Shown in pieces: positions 36,702 to 47,900 of a stretch of 64,000 nt of DNA; position 1 is the stretch's first letter; each line of letters begins with the position of its first letter. The stretch comes from Cytophagales bacterium (GTDB taxonomy: Bacteria > Bacteroidota > Bacteroidia > Cytophagales > Cyclobacteriaceae). The stretch lies in the NCBI GenBank assembly GCA_025359125.1, contig JANYHI010000061.1, positions 1 through 64,000 of the forward strand. Direction: 5' to 3'. Under the pieces are notes generated by a model. It was not told the DNA's origin and made no database searches. It saw only the letters and a program-made list of their open reading frames with translations. A program made the position numbers and the translations under genes.

Positions 36702-37945
36702 AAGTTGATTTAAAAAAAGAAATTATCAAAAAGTTCGACATTCCCACATATTACCGATCTTCCATCACCGGAAGAATAAAAGAATCGCGCAGAATAAGAG
36801 ATTTGCGCAAGCAAGATTTTTCTCCGGCTCTAATTGATTTTGGCCCCATTCAATTTTTTATAGCACGTCATTTCGGGTTTTGTTATGGTGTTGAAAATGC
36901 CATTGAAATAAGTTATCGCGCATTAGAAGAGAATGAAGGCAAGCGAGTGTTTCTACTCAGCCAGATGATCCACAATCAAGAAGTGAATACTGATCTTCAA
37001 AGTAGAGGAATACAATTCATTATGGATACCGATGGATCGCACTTTGTGGCTTGGAATGAAATTAAGAAAGACGATGTAGTTATAATTCCTGCTTTTGGAA
37101 CCACTCTTGAAATTGAAAATCTATTATTGAATAAAGGTGTAAATATTCAGAAATATAATACCACTTGCCCTTTTGTAGAAAAGGTTTGGAACAGGGCAGA
37201 AAAACTTGGCACTGAAAACTATACTATCATCATTCACGGCAAGCCGAAACACGAAGAAACGCGCGCTACATTTTCTCATAGCGCAGGCAATGGCCACTCC
37301 ATTATTGTGAGAGATATGGATGATGCTATTGAATTGAGCCATTACATTCTTGGAAACAAACCCACTGAAGAATTTTACAAAACATTTGCCGGAAAATATT
37401 CAGGTGGCTTTTTGCCCGACCAACATTTACAACGAGTAGGAGTAGTGAACCAAACTACCATGCTGGCAACCGAAACACAAGCGATTGCCGATTTTATTCG
37501 TCAGGCAATGATTACCAAATTCGGTGAGGCCGAAATTAAAAATCATTTTGCCGATACACGAGATACGCTTTGCTACGCCACCAACGACAATCAAGATTCT
37601 ACCTACGAATTGTTAAAAACAAATGCCGATCTCGCCATTGTAATCGGTGGCTATAACAGCTCTAACACTTCACATATCGTTGATCTTTGCGAAAGAAGTT
37701 TTCCTACTTACTTCATTAATTCCGATAAGGAAATAAAATCGAGAGAAGAAATTCAACACTTCAATTATTCCAAGAAAGAGTTGCGCACCACACATCCGTT
37801 TCTGCCTGAGAAAAATCCACTTAAAATAGTTCTTACCAGCGGTGCTTCTTGCCCCGATACGTTAGTTGACCGAGTTCTACTAAAGATTATTAGTTATTTT
37901 CCTGACGCTAAATTGATAGATGAAGTGTTGGCCGCTTTCAAATAA
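36674..37945 (+). CDS. ispH: 4-hydroxy-3-methylbut-2-enyl diphosphate reductase
   Basis: Last enzyme of the MEP isoprenoid pathway: reduces HMBPP to IPP and DMAPP using a [4Fe-4S] cluster. The three cluster Cys residues are in HFGFCYGVEN, NTTCPFVEKVW and SGASCPDTLV. At 423 residues as opened it matches the long Bacteroidota form (about 400-410), not the 315-residue E. coli type. There is no ATG near the start: the open frame begins at a TTG (36674), which more likely is the -33 box of a promoter. Homologues begin at about the sequence KKFDIPTYYRS, so an ATT at 36722 is a candidate start. It supplies prenyl precursors that the UbiA enzyme in this window would use. Confidence 0.93.
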   Translation: MILNNSVTFEVDLKKEIIKKFDIPTYYRSSITGRIKESRRIRDLRKQDFSPALIDFGPIQFFIARHFGFCYGVENAIEISYRALEENEGKRVFLLSQMIHNQEVNTDLQSRGIQFIMDTDGSHFVAWNEIKKDDVVIIPAFGTTLEIENLLLNKGVNIQKYNTTCPFVEKVWNRAEKLGTENYTIIIHGKPKHEETRATFSHSAGNGHSIIVRDMDDAIELSHYILGNKPTEEFYKTFAGKYSGGFLPDQHLQRVGVVNQTTMLATETQAIADFIRQAMITKFGEAEIKNHFADTRDTLCYATNDNQDSTYELLKTNADLAIVIGGYNSSNTSHIVDLCERSFPTYFINSDKEIKSREEIQHFNYSKKELRTTHPFLPEKNPLKIVLTSGASCPDTLVDRVLLKIISYFPDAKLIDEVLAAFK

Positions 37946-37949
37946 TTTC

Positions 37950-39989
37950 ATGAGTCGGCACAAAACTATTTTTTTTATTTTCATTTCGCTTGTCGGCAGT
38001 TCATCATTCGCACAACCAGCGGATACGGTTCGCCATTTAGAAACGATCACCATTCAAGGTTTTGCTTATAACAAACCACTAACAGAAGTGCCTGCTGCTA
38101 TCGCCACTATAAGCACACAAGATTTATCTCGATTTAATAATTCGTCTTTAGTATCGGCAATAAATACTGTTGCCGGTGTGCGCATGGAAGAACGTTCTCC
38201 CGGAAGTTATCGGCTATCCATTCGCGGAAGTTCGTTACGCTCTCCTTTCGGGATAAGAAATGTAAAATTCTATTGGAATGGGTTACCGATAACAGATGGT
38301 GGCGGAAATACTTATCTGAATTTGTTTGACAATAACTCCATTTCAAAAATTGAAATTATAAAAGGCCCAGGTTCTAGTTTATACGGTGCAGGTACTGGAG
38401 GTGTAATTTTAGTAAGCAGTAAATTGCCAGACGAAAATAATTTGCAAGTTGGGGCAAGTGGTGGAAGCTATGGCTTATTAAATTACCAAGGTTCTATAAA
38501 TACTTCTGTGCAAAAAATAAAATTAGCGGCACGTTTTGCTCATCAACAGAGTGATGGATATAGGCAAAATACCAGTATGAATAGAGATGCTTTGGTTCTT
38601 CAATTTCAACTTCCCCTTACAAAAAAAGGAATACTCTCATCTAATTTATTTTATACGAACTTGTATTATCAAACTCCAGGCGGCCTCACCCAAGCACAAT
38701 ACGATGCCAATCCCGCGCAAGCGAGACCAGAGGCATTAGATAAAAAAGCAGCAGTCTACAATCAAACTTTTTTTGGTGGCATTTCTTACGATTACCAATG
38801 GAACAATCACTGGTCAACTAAATTAGGGGTGTATGGCTCCATTACAGATTTTACAAACCCAACTATTAACAACTATGAAAAAAGAAGAGAAGAAAACTGG
38901 GGCGAAAGAATAGAGAATCAATATTCATTTGAGAAAAGTGTTTATAAATCTCGGATTACTTTTGGTGGCGAGTTTCAATATTTTAATTCTCCCATTCGTA
39001 ACTACGATAACATAAAAGGTAATGCAGGCACTCTTCAATTTGATGACAGGCTTAGTTCAAGCCTTTTCATTGCTTTTGCACAAGTAGAGTTTGATTTGCC
39101 AAAAAATTATTTTATCACACTCAGTTCTAGTTACAGTTTTATTAATTATCAGTTTAATCGTGCGTTCCCAACCCCCGCGTTATCGCAAGAAAGAAATTTC
39201 GATCCGGTTCTTTCGCCAAGAATTGCTTTGCTTAAAAAAGTAAATGAGAAATTTTCTGTTTACGGATCAGTGAGCAGAGGATTTTCTCCACCTACCCTGG
39301 CAGAAGTACGACCATCCACCAGTAACTATAACGACAGTCTTCGCGCTGAAACTGGAATCAATTATGAAGTAGGTTTACGTGGTTGGATTGCTAAAAAGCT
39401 TTCGTTTGATGTCACTGCTTATTCGTTTAGTCTTGATCAGGCAATTGTGGTGCAGCGAAAAATAAATAATGCCGATTACTTTATTAATGCAGGAGGCACA
39501 TTACAAAAAGGATTAGAAGTTAGCTTGTCATGGGTTCCTATTTTAAACCGAGTGGGCGCTGTTAATAATTTGAGGGTATGGAGCAGCTATACACTTAACC
39601 ACTATCGCTTTGTTGATTATAAAAAAAATAAAGTGAGTTATTCTGGCAATCAATTAACGGGTGTGGCACCTACTATTTTAGTTGCTGGATTTGATTTAGA
39701 TTTTTATAAAAAATTTTATATGCGCACCACATGTAATTATACAGATCCCATCTCTTTAAACGATGCCAATGCCGATTTCACCTCGGATTATTTCTTAGTG
39801 GGAGCCCGACTCGGTTATTTTTTTAGATTAAGCAATAAAAAAACAATTGAGCTTTGGCTAGGTATTGATAACGCGCTTGATCAAAAATACAGTCTTGGCA
39901 ATGACTTGAATGCTACAGCAGGGCGGTACTATAATGCTGCTGCCAATCGTAATTATTATGCGGGCTTAAAGTTTTCATTTAGCCGATAG
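37950..39989 (+). CDS. TonB-dependent outer-membrane receptor
   Basis: 679 residues from the ATG at 37950, which gives a proper signal peptide (MSRHKTIFFIFISLVGSSSFAQ). A TonB-box-like segment follows (ETITIQGFAYNKP), then the plug (about 50-165) and a 22-strand barrel ending in an aromatic residue near LKFSFSR. There is no SusD partner and no carboxypeptidase-like N-terminal domain, so it is not a SusC glycan importer; metal-chelate or cofactor uptake is more likely. It overlaps the end of ispH only in the unused upstream part of the frame and converges with the YpdA gene, overlapping it by 15 nt. Confidence 0.9.
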   Translation: MSRHKTIFFIFISLVGSSSFAQPADTVRHLETITIQGFAYNKPLTEVPAAIATISTQDLSRFNNSSLVSAINTVAGVRMEERSPGSYRLSIRGSSLRSPFGIRNVKFYWNGLPITDGGGNTYLNLFDNNSISKIEIIKGPGSSLYGAGTGGVILVSSKLPDENNLQVGASGGSYGLLNYQGSINTSVQKIKLAARFAHQQSDGYRQNTSMNRDALVLQFQLPLTKKGILSSNLFYTNLYYQTPGGLTQAQYDANPAQARPEALDKKAAVYNQTFFGGISYDYQWNNHWSTKLGVYGSITDFTNPTINNYEKRREENWGERIENQYSFEKSVYKSRITFGGEFQYFNSPIRNYDNIKGNAGTLQFDDRLSSSLFIAFAQVEFDLPKNYFITLSSSYSFINYQFNRAFPTPALSQERNFDPVLSPRIALLKKVNEKFSVYGSVSRGFSPPTLAEVRPSTSNYNDSLRAETGINYEVGLRGWIAKKLSFDVTAYSFSLDQAIVVQRKINNADYFINAGGTLQKGLEVSLSWVPILNRVGAVNNLRVWSSYTLNHYRFVDYKKNKVSYSGNQLTGVAPTILVAGFDLDFYKKFYMRTTCNYTDPISLNDANADFTSDYFLVGARLGYFFRLSNKKTIELWLGIDNALDQKYSLGNDLNATAGRYYNAAANRNYYAGLKFSFSR

Positions 39990-40955
39990 CTCACGCTTTC
40001 GCACTAGGTCCTTCAAAATCAATTCAGCATGCACACGAGAGTTTTCAATAAACCATTTATTTGTTTTCAGTCCTCCACATACTACACCTGCTAAATAAAG
40101 ATTTTCAACATTGCTTTCCATAGTATCTTCATTATAAATGGGCGTATGGTATTCATCTTTCAAAAACTGAATTCCAGATGTCTTCATAAATTCAAATGGT
40201 GGTTGGTAGCCAGTCATGGCCAACACAAAATCATTTGGAATAACTACTTGCCCATCGGGTATTTGTATTTTAACAGTAGTTGGGGTTATCTCTAAAATTT
40301 CAGAATTGAAATATGCTTTGATAGATCCTTCTTTAATTCTATTTTCAATATCGGGTCGCACCCAATATTTTACGCTTTCCCGGATGGCAGAATCTCGAAC
40401 TACCATCGTAACTTCAGCACCCTTTCGCCACGTCTCTAATGCTACATCTACTGCTGAGTTAGCAGCTCCTACCACAATAATTTTTTGTGCAAAGTAAGGA
40501 TGAGGCTCATCGTAATAGTGCTTTACTTTGGCAAGATCCTCTCCTGGTAAATTTAATAAATAAGGCAAATCGTAAAAGCCTAACGCCAGAATAACCGCTT
40601 TTGATTGATAGGTCTCCTTCTCTGATTGGACAAGGAACAAATTGTTGTCATTGCTGATACTTTCAATTTTCTCGTACAGATTAACTTTCAGCTTCCAACT
40701 AGAACAAACTCTCCGATAATATTCCAACGCTTCTGCACGAGTAGGTTTTGGATTGTTAGAAATAAAAGGAACATCACCAATCTCAAGCTTTTCGGAAGTA
40801 GAAAAAAACGTCATGTTGTTGGGGTAGTGATAGAGCGAGTTCACTAACATTCCCTTATCAATAATTACATAAGAGAAGCCTGCCTTCTTCGCCTCTATTC
40901 CACAAGCTAACCCAATGGGGCCCGCTCCAACAATCAATATATCAGCCTTAATCAT
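39975..40955 (-). CDS. YpdA-family FAD-dependent reductase
   Basis: 326 residues. FAD site GAGPIGLACG at 10-19, NADPH site VVGAANSAVDVA, and the YpdA-typical NSLYHYPNNMTFFSTSEKL block. YpdA is the bacillithiol disulfide reductase of Firmicutes; many Bacteroidota also make bacillithiol. No bsh synthesis gene is seen in this window. Its 3' end overlaps the convergent TonB receptor gene by 15 nt, so opposing transcripts share a tail. Confidence 0.88.
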   Translation of the reverse strand: MIKADILIVGAGPIGLACGIEAKKAGFSYVIIDKGMLVNSLYHYPNNMTFFSTSEKLEIGDVPFISNNPKPTRAEALEYYRRVCSSWKLKVNLYEKIESISNDNNLFLVQSEKETYQSKAVILALGFYDLPYLLNLPGEDLAKVKHYYDEPHPYFAQKIIVVGAANSAVDVALETWRKGAEVTMVVRDSAIRESVKYWVRPDIENRIKEGSIKAYFNSEILEITPTTVKIQIPDGQVVIPNDFVLAMTGYQPPFEFMKTSGIQFLKDEYHTPIYNEDTMESNVENLYLAGVVCGGLKTNKWFIENSRVHAELILKDLVRKRELSAK

Positions 40956-41054
40956 TTATATTTTCACTCAACACAAGATAAGGGGTTTATTCTTCAGCAT
41001 GGATAATTTTAAATCAACTAAAAATCACTACTTACCTTGAACTCTTCAATAGAA

Positions 41055-41843
41055 TTATCTGAGTACTTCTACTTCCAAAATTGCACTCTTATTAATACGC
41101 CCGAACACATGTGGGAAAAATTCCTGATTCGTTGACTGCTCCAATTTCAATTCAGCAGTTAGTAACAGTGGATTGATATGTAGCAATAATAAATTAGTGC
41201 TGTTCGCATAATATCTTTCGAGTACACCTTCTACCTGATTACGTTTTGAACAATGTATAAATCCTTCACTTCTTAAACTCGTAGCCTCATAGTAATCTAC
41301 TGATTCAAACTTATTCCAATCTGTAATTGAAACGATGTGATAGATCAAAAAATCCTCTTTAATAGAAAGTGAGTAAAATGTATTATCCACGCCCATTACC
41401 GGAAAATTATCTGGAAGATTTACTTTTTGAACTTCCTTAAATCCATTTCTTTCATAAAAACGATGCGCGGCCTTCATCCTGTCGATCGTGCCAAGAATTA
41501 ATTCGTTCACCCCATTTCTTAAACATGAAGTTATCAGCTCCGACAAAAGTAATTTTGCAACTCCTATTTCTTTGCCTCTGTAATTTTTATGAACAAACAT
41601 TTTGCGCAGTGCACACTGATTTTTGCCTATATCAATCAGGCCAATCGTTCCAACAACTTTATCCTCTACCATGGCCACCCAAAAATTTCCGTTGCCTTTT
41701 TGATATGAGAAGGGAATGTTTTTTACGTCAGGTTGATCTTCAATAGTGATAGGAACATTAAACTCGCCACGCTGAATGGAAAGAATCAAATCAATTACTT
41801 GTTGCTGATCTTTATCCTGATAGTGTCTTATTACAAATTTCAT
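41055..41843 (-). CDS. GNAT acetyltransferase fused to DUF952
   Basis: 262 residues in two parts. Residues 1-155 are a GNAT N-acetyltransferase (acetyl-CoA loop area FVHKNYRGKEIGVAKLL, then AHRFYERNGF). Residues about 165-262 match DUF952 (LIYHIVSITDWNKF, SEGFIHCSKRNQV, FPHVFGRINKSAI). The ATG overlaps the stop of mqo by 4 nt and lies downstream of it. The acceptor of acetylation and the role of DUF952 are unknown. Confidence 0.85.
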   Translation of the reverse strand: MKFVIRHYQDKDQQQVIDLILSIQRGEFNVPITIEDQPDVKNIPFSYQKGNGNFWVAMVEDKVVGTIGLIDIGKNQCALRKMFVHKNYRGKEIGVAKLLLSELITSCLRNGVNELILGTIDRMKAAHRFYERNGFKEVQKVNLPDNFPVMGVDNTFYSLSIKEDFLIYHIVSITDWNKFESVDYYEATSLRSEGFIHCSKRNQVEGVLERYYANSTNLLLLHINPLLLTAELKLEQSTNQEFFPHVFGRINKSAILEVEVLR

Positions 41844-43348
41844 TTTTTAATATCCATCTCAAGCAACTGATTGGTTCTATTGCGAGTGGCTTGTAGCTGT
41901 GCTTCATTTTGAGATAAGGCAATTCCAAACGAAGGTGCCATTTCTTTCAATTTATTTTGCCACGCTTCTGTGTGAAATTGCTTTTTAAAACATTTTGATA
42001 GCAACCCCATCATCACAGCAGCAGCCGTTGAAGCTCCAGGCGATGCACCCAGTAATGCAGCCACGGTTCCATCTTGCGCTACTACTACTTCTGTACCAAA
42101 CTCTAATACGCCTCCTTCTTTTTTATCTTTCTTTATCACTTGCACTCTCTGGCCCGCTTCTTTCAACTCCCAATCTTTCAATTCAGTTTGTGGCACATAT
42201 TCCATCAACGAAGCCAATCGCTGCTCAGGCGTTTGTCTTACTTGGTCAATCAAATATCTGGTAAGAGGCATATTTTTTATTCCTGCAAAAATCATGGGTA
42301 TGGCATTATCAAAGCCAATTGATTTTGGTAAATCCATTAACGAGCCATTTTTCAAAAACTTGGTTGAGAATCCGGCAAACGGCCCAAATAATAATTCCTT
42401 TTTCCCGTTGATGATGCGCGTATCAATATGCGGCACCGACATGGGGGGAGAGCCGACTGAAGCTTTGCCATATACTTTCGCATGATGTTGTTTGATCAAA
42501 TCTTTATTCAAACATTTTAACCAAAGTCCGCTTACAGGAAAGCCTCCGTATCCTTTCCGCTCTTCAATTTCTGCGCGCTTTAATAAATGGAGAGTTGCTC
42601 CGCCCGCTCCAATAAAAACAAACTTGGTATTCGTCTTATCCTTTTGGTCATTTAAAAGATTTTTTACGAAAACATCCCAGCCTCCTTTTCCATCCGGATC
42701 TAGATCTAATGCTTCTACATTATAGTGAATAGTAACTCCCGGCATCTTACTCAATTGATCAATCATCGATCGGGTAAGAGTTCCAAAATTAACATCTGTG
42801 CCAAGCGTCATTCGTGTGGCGGCCAAGGGTTGAGAGGTCTCTCTTCCTTTCATCACTATCGGAGCCCATTGCATAATCTGATCTCTATCTTCCGAATAAA
42901 CCATTGGCTTAAACATCGTGCTGGTTTGCATCTCATTATAACGCTTACGCAGATAGTCTACATTATCTTTGCCCCACACAAAACTCAGGTGAGGAATAGC
43001 GGTAATAAATTCGGATGGGTTAGGTAAATAGTTCTTTTGAACGAGGTACGCCCAAAATTCTTTTGATACCTCGTACGACTCTGCAATTTTCACCGCCTTA
43101 GTAACATCAATAGAACCATCTGCTTTTTGTGGAGTATAGTTCAACTCGCAGTAAGCAGCATGGCCTGTGCCTGCGTTGTTCCACACATCAGAACTTTCGG
43201 TGCCTGCCTCATCGGCTCTTTCAAAAATTTGAATGGTAATGTTGGGGTCTAACTCTTTTAGAATCATGCCGAGTGTTGCACTCATGATTCCTGCGCCCAT
43301 TAATACTACATCTGTCTCTTTAACAAGAGGTCTTATGGCAACTGTCAT
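41840..43348 (-). CDS. mqo: Malate:quinone oxidoreductase
   Basis: Membrane-associated FAD enzyme of 502 residues that oxidises malate to oxaloacetate and passes electrons to the quinone pool (TCA cycle). The FAD-binding motif GAGIMSATLGMIL is at 18-30, with the family signature SSDVWNNAGTGHAAYCELNY following and a C-terminal LGASPGASTAA motif that contacts FAD. Length is normal. The 117-bp upstream spacer holds an inverted repeat (AACACT at 43403-43408, AGTGTT at 43419-43424) of unknown meaning. Confidence 0.95.
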   Translation of the reverse strand: MTVAIRPLVKETDVVLMGAGIMSATLGMILKELDPNITIQIFERADEAGTESSDVWNNAGTGHAAYCELNYTPQKADGSIDVTKAVKIAESYEVSKEFWAYLVQKNYLPNPSEFITAIPHLSFVWGKDNVDYLRKRYNEMQTSTMFKPMVYSEDRDQIMQWAPIVMKGRETSQPLAATRMTLGTDVNFGTLTRSMIDQLSKMPGVTIHYNVEALDLDPDGKGGWDVFVKNLLNDQKDKTNTKFVFIGAGGATLHLLKRAEIEERKGYGGFPVSGLWLKCLNKDLIKQHHAKVYGKASVGSPPMSVPHIDTRIINGKKELLFGPFAGFSTKFLKNGSLMDLPKSIGFDNAIPMIFAGIKNMPLTRYLIDQVRQTPEQRLASLMEYVPQTELKDWELKEAGQRVQVIKKDKKEGGVLEFGTEVVVAQDGTVAALLGASPGASTAAAVMMGLLSKCFKKQFHTEAWQNKLKEMAPSFGIALSQNEAQLQATRNRTNQLLEMDIKK

Positions 43349-43465
43349 GTGGAAGTGTTCTTAAACCGTGTAAGTTATAACGGTATTTTCAATAAGAAAA
43401 GAAACACTCACTAACAATAGTGTTCACATTAACAAAAATAGAATTTATTGCTTTACAAAAATGGC

Positions 43466-44932
43466 CTAATGTACCAAACTCAAAATACCTTTCTCCTTTG
43501 CCTCCAGCACAGACTCTCCCATCAAATGCTTATCAACTGCTCTGGCTGCTTCGCGGCCTTCACTAATAGCCCACACAACAAGAGATTGTCCTTTGCGGGT
43601 ATCGCCAGCAGCAAAAATAGATTCTACCGAAGTTTGATAGTGTTGACATTTAACATTGCCGCGCTCATCATAATCAACACCCAACTTATCTAACAGTCCG
43701 GTATGCTGTGGATGGAGAAAGCCCATCGCAAGCAAGGCAAGTTCGCAGGGAAGTATTTTTTCTGTTCCCGGTATTTCAACAAATGCAGGCGCTTTTCCGG
43801 GAATGGATTTGACTTCTACTTCCGCAATTTTTAATCCGATAAGATTGCCATCATCATCGCTCACAAATTCTTTTGATACTATGGACCATTTACGCTCGCA
43901 GCCTTCTTCGTGCGAAGTAGAGGTGCGCAAGATCATTGGCCAACTTGGCCAAGGCATTACTTCTGTCCTGTCCTTTGGTGGCTTCGATAAAATTTCAATT
44001 TGAGTAACCGATTTAGCATGGTGGCGATTGCTAGTGCCAACACAATCTGAACCAGTATCTCCACCACCAATTACAATTACATTTTTATGTGTGGCCCAAA
44101 TTTCTTCCCACTCAATTTTCTTCCCGCTTACGCGTCTATTTTGTTGCGTTAAAAAATCCATGGCAAAGTGTACGCCTTTCAATTCCCTTCCGGGGATAGG
44201 AAGGTCTCTTGGAATAGTTGATCCCATCGACAACACGATGGCATCATACTCATCTTTCAGTTGTTGAATGGAAATTGTTTCGCCAACATTAGCGTTCAAC
44301 TGAAAATTAACTCCCTCCTCCTTCATCAAATTAATTCGCCTGTCCAATACTTGCTTATCTAATTTGAAATCGGGAATACCATAGCGCAATAATCCCCCCG
44401 CTTCATCCGCTCTTTCAAATACCGTTACACTATGCCCTGCGTAATTAAGTTGTGCGGCAGCAGCCAATCCCGCTGGACCTGATCCAATGATCGCGACTTT
44501 TTTATTTGTAGAAGACAAAGCCGTTCGTGGTTTTGTATATCCTTCTTCAAATGCTTTTTCGATGATCATCTTTTCGATGTACTCAATCGTAACTGCTGGT
44601 TTATTAATTCCCAATACACACGATGCCTCGCATGGGGCCGGGCAAATTCTTCCGGTGAACTCAGGAAAATTATTTGTAGATACTAAAATTTCATAGGCAA
44701 GCTTCCAATTGCTTTGATACACCGCATCATTGAACTCGGGGATGATATTACCCAACGGGCAACCCGAGTGACAAAACGGAATGCCGCAGTCCATGCACCG
44801 CGATGCTTGCTTCACACCGATCTTAGTATCAATGGCAGCATCTACTTCATTATAATCGTTGATGCGCTCCTTTGGGTCGCGCTTCTTTGGCAACTCTCTT
44901 TCAAACTCTAAAAATCCTGTTGGCTTACCCAT
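43466..44932 (-). CDS. gltD: Glutamate synthase small subunit
   Basis: NADPH-dependent GOGAT beta subunit, 488 residues. The ATG at 44932 gives the usual start [13 protein letters not shown]; the open frame extends 54 nt upstream. It has the Cys-rich [4Fe-4S] N-terminal domain ([25 protein letters not shown]), the FAD motif [11 protein letters not shown] and the NADPH motif [13 protein letters not shown]. It feeds electrons to GltB. It starts 61 nt after the gltB stop in the same operon. Confidence 0.95.
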   Translation of the reverse strand: MGKPTGFLEFERELPKKRDPKERINDYNEVDAAIDTKIGVKQASRCMDCGIPFCHSGCPLGNIIPEFNDAVYQSNWKLAYEILVSTNNFPEFTGRICPAPCEASCVLGINKPAVTIEYIEKMIIEKAFEEGYTKPRTALSSTNKKVAIIGSGPAGLAAAAQLNYAGHSVTVFERADEAGGLLRYGIPDFKLDKQVLDRRINLMKEEGVNFQLNANVGETISIQQLKDEYDAIVLSMGSTIPRDLPIPGRELKGVHFAMDFLTQQNRRVSGKKIEWEEIWATHKNVIVIGGGDTGSDCVGTSNRHHAKSVTQIEILSKPPKDRTEVMPWPSWPMILRTSTSHEEGCERKWSIVSKEFVSDDDGNLIGLKIAEVEVKSIPGKAPAFVEIPGTEKILPCELALLAMGFLHPQHTGLLDKLGVDYDERGNVKCQHYQTSVESIFAAGDTRKGQSLVVWAISEGREAARAVDKHLMGESVLEAKEKGILSLVH

Positions 44933-44993
44933 GGTTTTAAGTTGGTGGTGAATAGTTATTTGTTGTTGTTTCGATACGCCAAACAATTAACAA

Positions 44994-47900
44994 CTATTTC
45001 ATGTCCGATATTAAATTCCCCTTTTTTCTTTTTTCCAATACTGCTTTATAATCAGTTGGCATTACTTTAATGAATTGCCTGAAAGCTGTCTGCCAATAAC
45101 TTAAAATGTGTGCTGCCAATTTGCTCTGTGTAAATTCATGATGCGAGAGAATCATTTTCTTCAACAGCAGTTCATCTTCATTCTCAAGCGTATCAAGCAA
45201 CACCATTTCCATGTTACAGTTTTTTACAAAGGTTTTGTTTACATCCCACACATAAGCAACACCTCCACTCATGCCTGCGGCAAAATTTCTTCCTGTATCA
45301 CCCAGAATAACAACGGTACCGCCTGTCATGTATTCGCAGCCATGATCGCCCACACCTTCTACCACTACACTTACGCCTGAGTTGCGCACAGCAAATCGTT
45401 CGCCTGCCATTCCGTTGATATAACTTTCTCCAGAGGTTCCTCCGAAGAATGCCACATTACCGACAATAATATTCTTAGCTGAATTATAGGTTGATTTTTT
45501 ATTTGGATAGAGAATTAACTTTCCTCCCGAAAGACCTTTTCCAAAATAATCATTTGCATCGCCCTCCAACTCAAAAGTTACCCCCCCCGCTGTAAATGCA
45601 CCAAAGCTCTGCCCGGCTGTTCCCGTAAATTTGTATTGAATGGTGTCTTTTGGTAAACCTGGCCCTCCATAAATTTTTGAAATTTCATTTGAAAGCATTG
45701 CCCCAACAGCACGATCTTGATTTGAAATAGTAAAACTGTCTTTAACAAGTTCTATATTTTTTAATGATGTTTGTGCTTTTGCAATCAGTTTACGATCGAG
45801 CACATTTTCAATTTCATGATCTTGCTCTTCTTGTTTAAACAGCGCAACATCCAAGCTCATTGGCTCCTTAAATAATAACGGTGATAAATCTAAGTGTCTA
45901 TTTTTCCAGTGCTCCTCTTCCTCTCTCACTTCAAGACGATCGGCCTGGCCCACCATTTCACTTACGGTTCTAAAGCCTAGTTCAGCCATAATCTCGCGAA
46001 GTTCTTGCCCTAAAAAATCGAAAAGATTAACCACATATTCGGGCTTGCCGGTAAACAGCGCGCGTAATTCTTTGTTCTGTGTTGCCACACCAACAGGGCA
46101 TGTGTTCAAATGACATTTACGCATCATTATACAACCAGTAGTAACAAGAGCTGCCGTTGCAACGCCCCATTCTTCCGCACCTAGCAAAGCAGCAATCGCT
46201 AAATCCTTTCCCGTGCGGATTTGTCCATCTGTTTGTAACACCACACGGCCACGTAATTTGTTTTTTACCAGTGTTTGATGTGCTTCTGCCAAGCCTAATT
46301 CCCACGGTAGGCCAGCATGCCGAATAGAACTAATAGGAGATGCTCCCGTGCCACCATCATGCCCTGCAATTAAAATAACGTCAGCATGTGCTTTTGCTAC
46401 TCCTGAAGCAATCGTGCCAACGCCAGCTTCTGAAACCAACTTTACACTAATTCGTGCCGCCCGGTTTGCATTCTTCAAATCAAAAATTAATTGTGCTAAA
46501 TCTTCAATCGAATAAATATCGTGGTGGGGTGGGGGTGAAATTAAACCTACACCTGGCGTAGAATGTCGAACACGCCCGATCCAATCATCCACTTTATGGC
46601 CAGGCAATTGTCCCCCTTCGCCAGGCTTAGCACCTTGCGCCATTTTTATTTGCAGCTCTTTTGCATTGGTCAAATAATGACTTGTCACTCCAAAGCGACC
46701 AGAAGCAACTTGTTTGATGGCAGAATTTTCCCAATCGCCATTTGCTTTTCTTACAAAGCGAGTTTCATCTTCGCCACCTTCGCCACAATTGCTTTTGCCA
46801 CCAATGCGATTCATCGCGATAGCTAATGTGCTATGTGCTTCGTGTGAGATAGACCCAAACGACATGGCACCGGTAGCAAAGCGCTTAAAAATGTTTTCTT
46901 TCGATTCAACTTCGCTAAGCGGAATGGATTTACTCTTTTTAAATTTTAACAAGCTGCGAAGCGTGATAGCTTTTTCACTTTGCTCGTTAATGAGTGAAGA
47001 ATATTTTTTAAAAAGTTGATAGTCTTTTGTTTTTGTTGATTGCTGTAATAAGTGAATGGTTTGCGGATTAAATAAGTGAGCTTCGCCTCGCTGTTTCCAT
47101 TGGTACACTCCACCCACTTCAAGTCTTGGATTTGAGTTTGATGTTTTTGGAAATGCCAATTGATGTTTAGCAAGTGCTTCTTTTGCTATGTCATCTAACT
47201 TCAATCCTCCAATCCGAGAAACCGTTCCGGTGAAATAAGCTTCAATCACTTCAGTATGAATGCCAAGTGCCTCAAAAATTTGTGCGCCATGGTAGGATTG
47301 CAGTGTGCTGATTCCCATTTTACTCATCGTCTTCAACAACTCTCCGGCAACGGCTTTCTTATAATTGTAAATCGCTTTCTCTTCCGTGAGTTCCTCGCTA
47401 AAAAGAGTGCGCTTCTTCATATCGTGAATGGTTTGGTAAACCAGATATGGATTAATGCCCGATGCACCAAATCCGACAAGTGTTGCATAATGATGCGTCT
47501 CCCAAACATCTCCTGCTTCAACCAACAACCCAACTTTTCCGCGCAATCCCTTCCGAATCAAATCATGATGAACCGCAGCAACAGCTAATAACGAAGGAAT
47601 CTGAGCATGGCCGCTATCAAAGCTTCTATCCGATAAAATAATAATAGTAAATCCATCCTCCACTGCATCGGTCACATATTGGCAAACACGATTAAGCCCT
47701 TTCTCTAATGAGCCAGCTTGTCCATCTGCTTTAAAATAGGTGTAGATGGTTTTGGTTTGTAAATGACGATGATCGATGTATCGAATTTTTTCTAATTCGT
47801 TGTTCGACAAAATCGGAGTAGGCAATTCAAGTGTAATACAATGTTCCGGAGATTCTTCCAACAGATTTAAAGATCCGCCAACATGCGAAGCTAGCGACAT

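Noticed and set aside
37920-37949. Start of the TonB receptor at 37920
   Set aside because: The earlier codon lies within ispH and would put ten residues before the signal peptide; ATG 37950 fits better.
43403-43424. Inverted repeat AACACT / AGTGTT upstream of mqo as an operator
   Set aside because: Six-base arms with a 10-nt spacer are likely by chance in AT-rich DNA; mentioned under mqo only.
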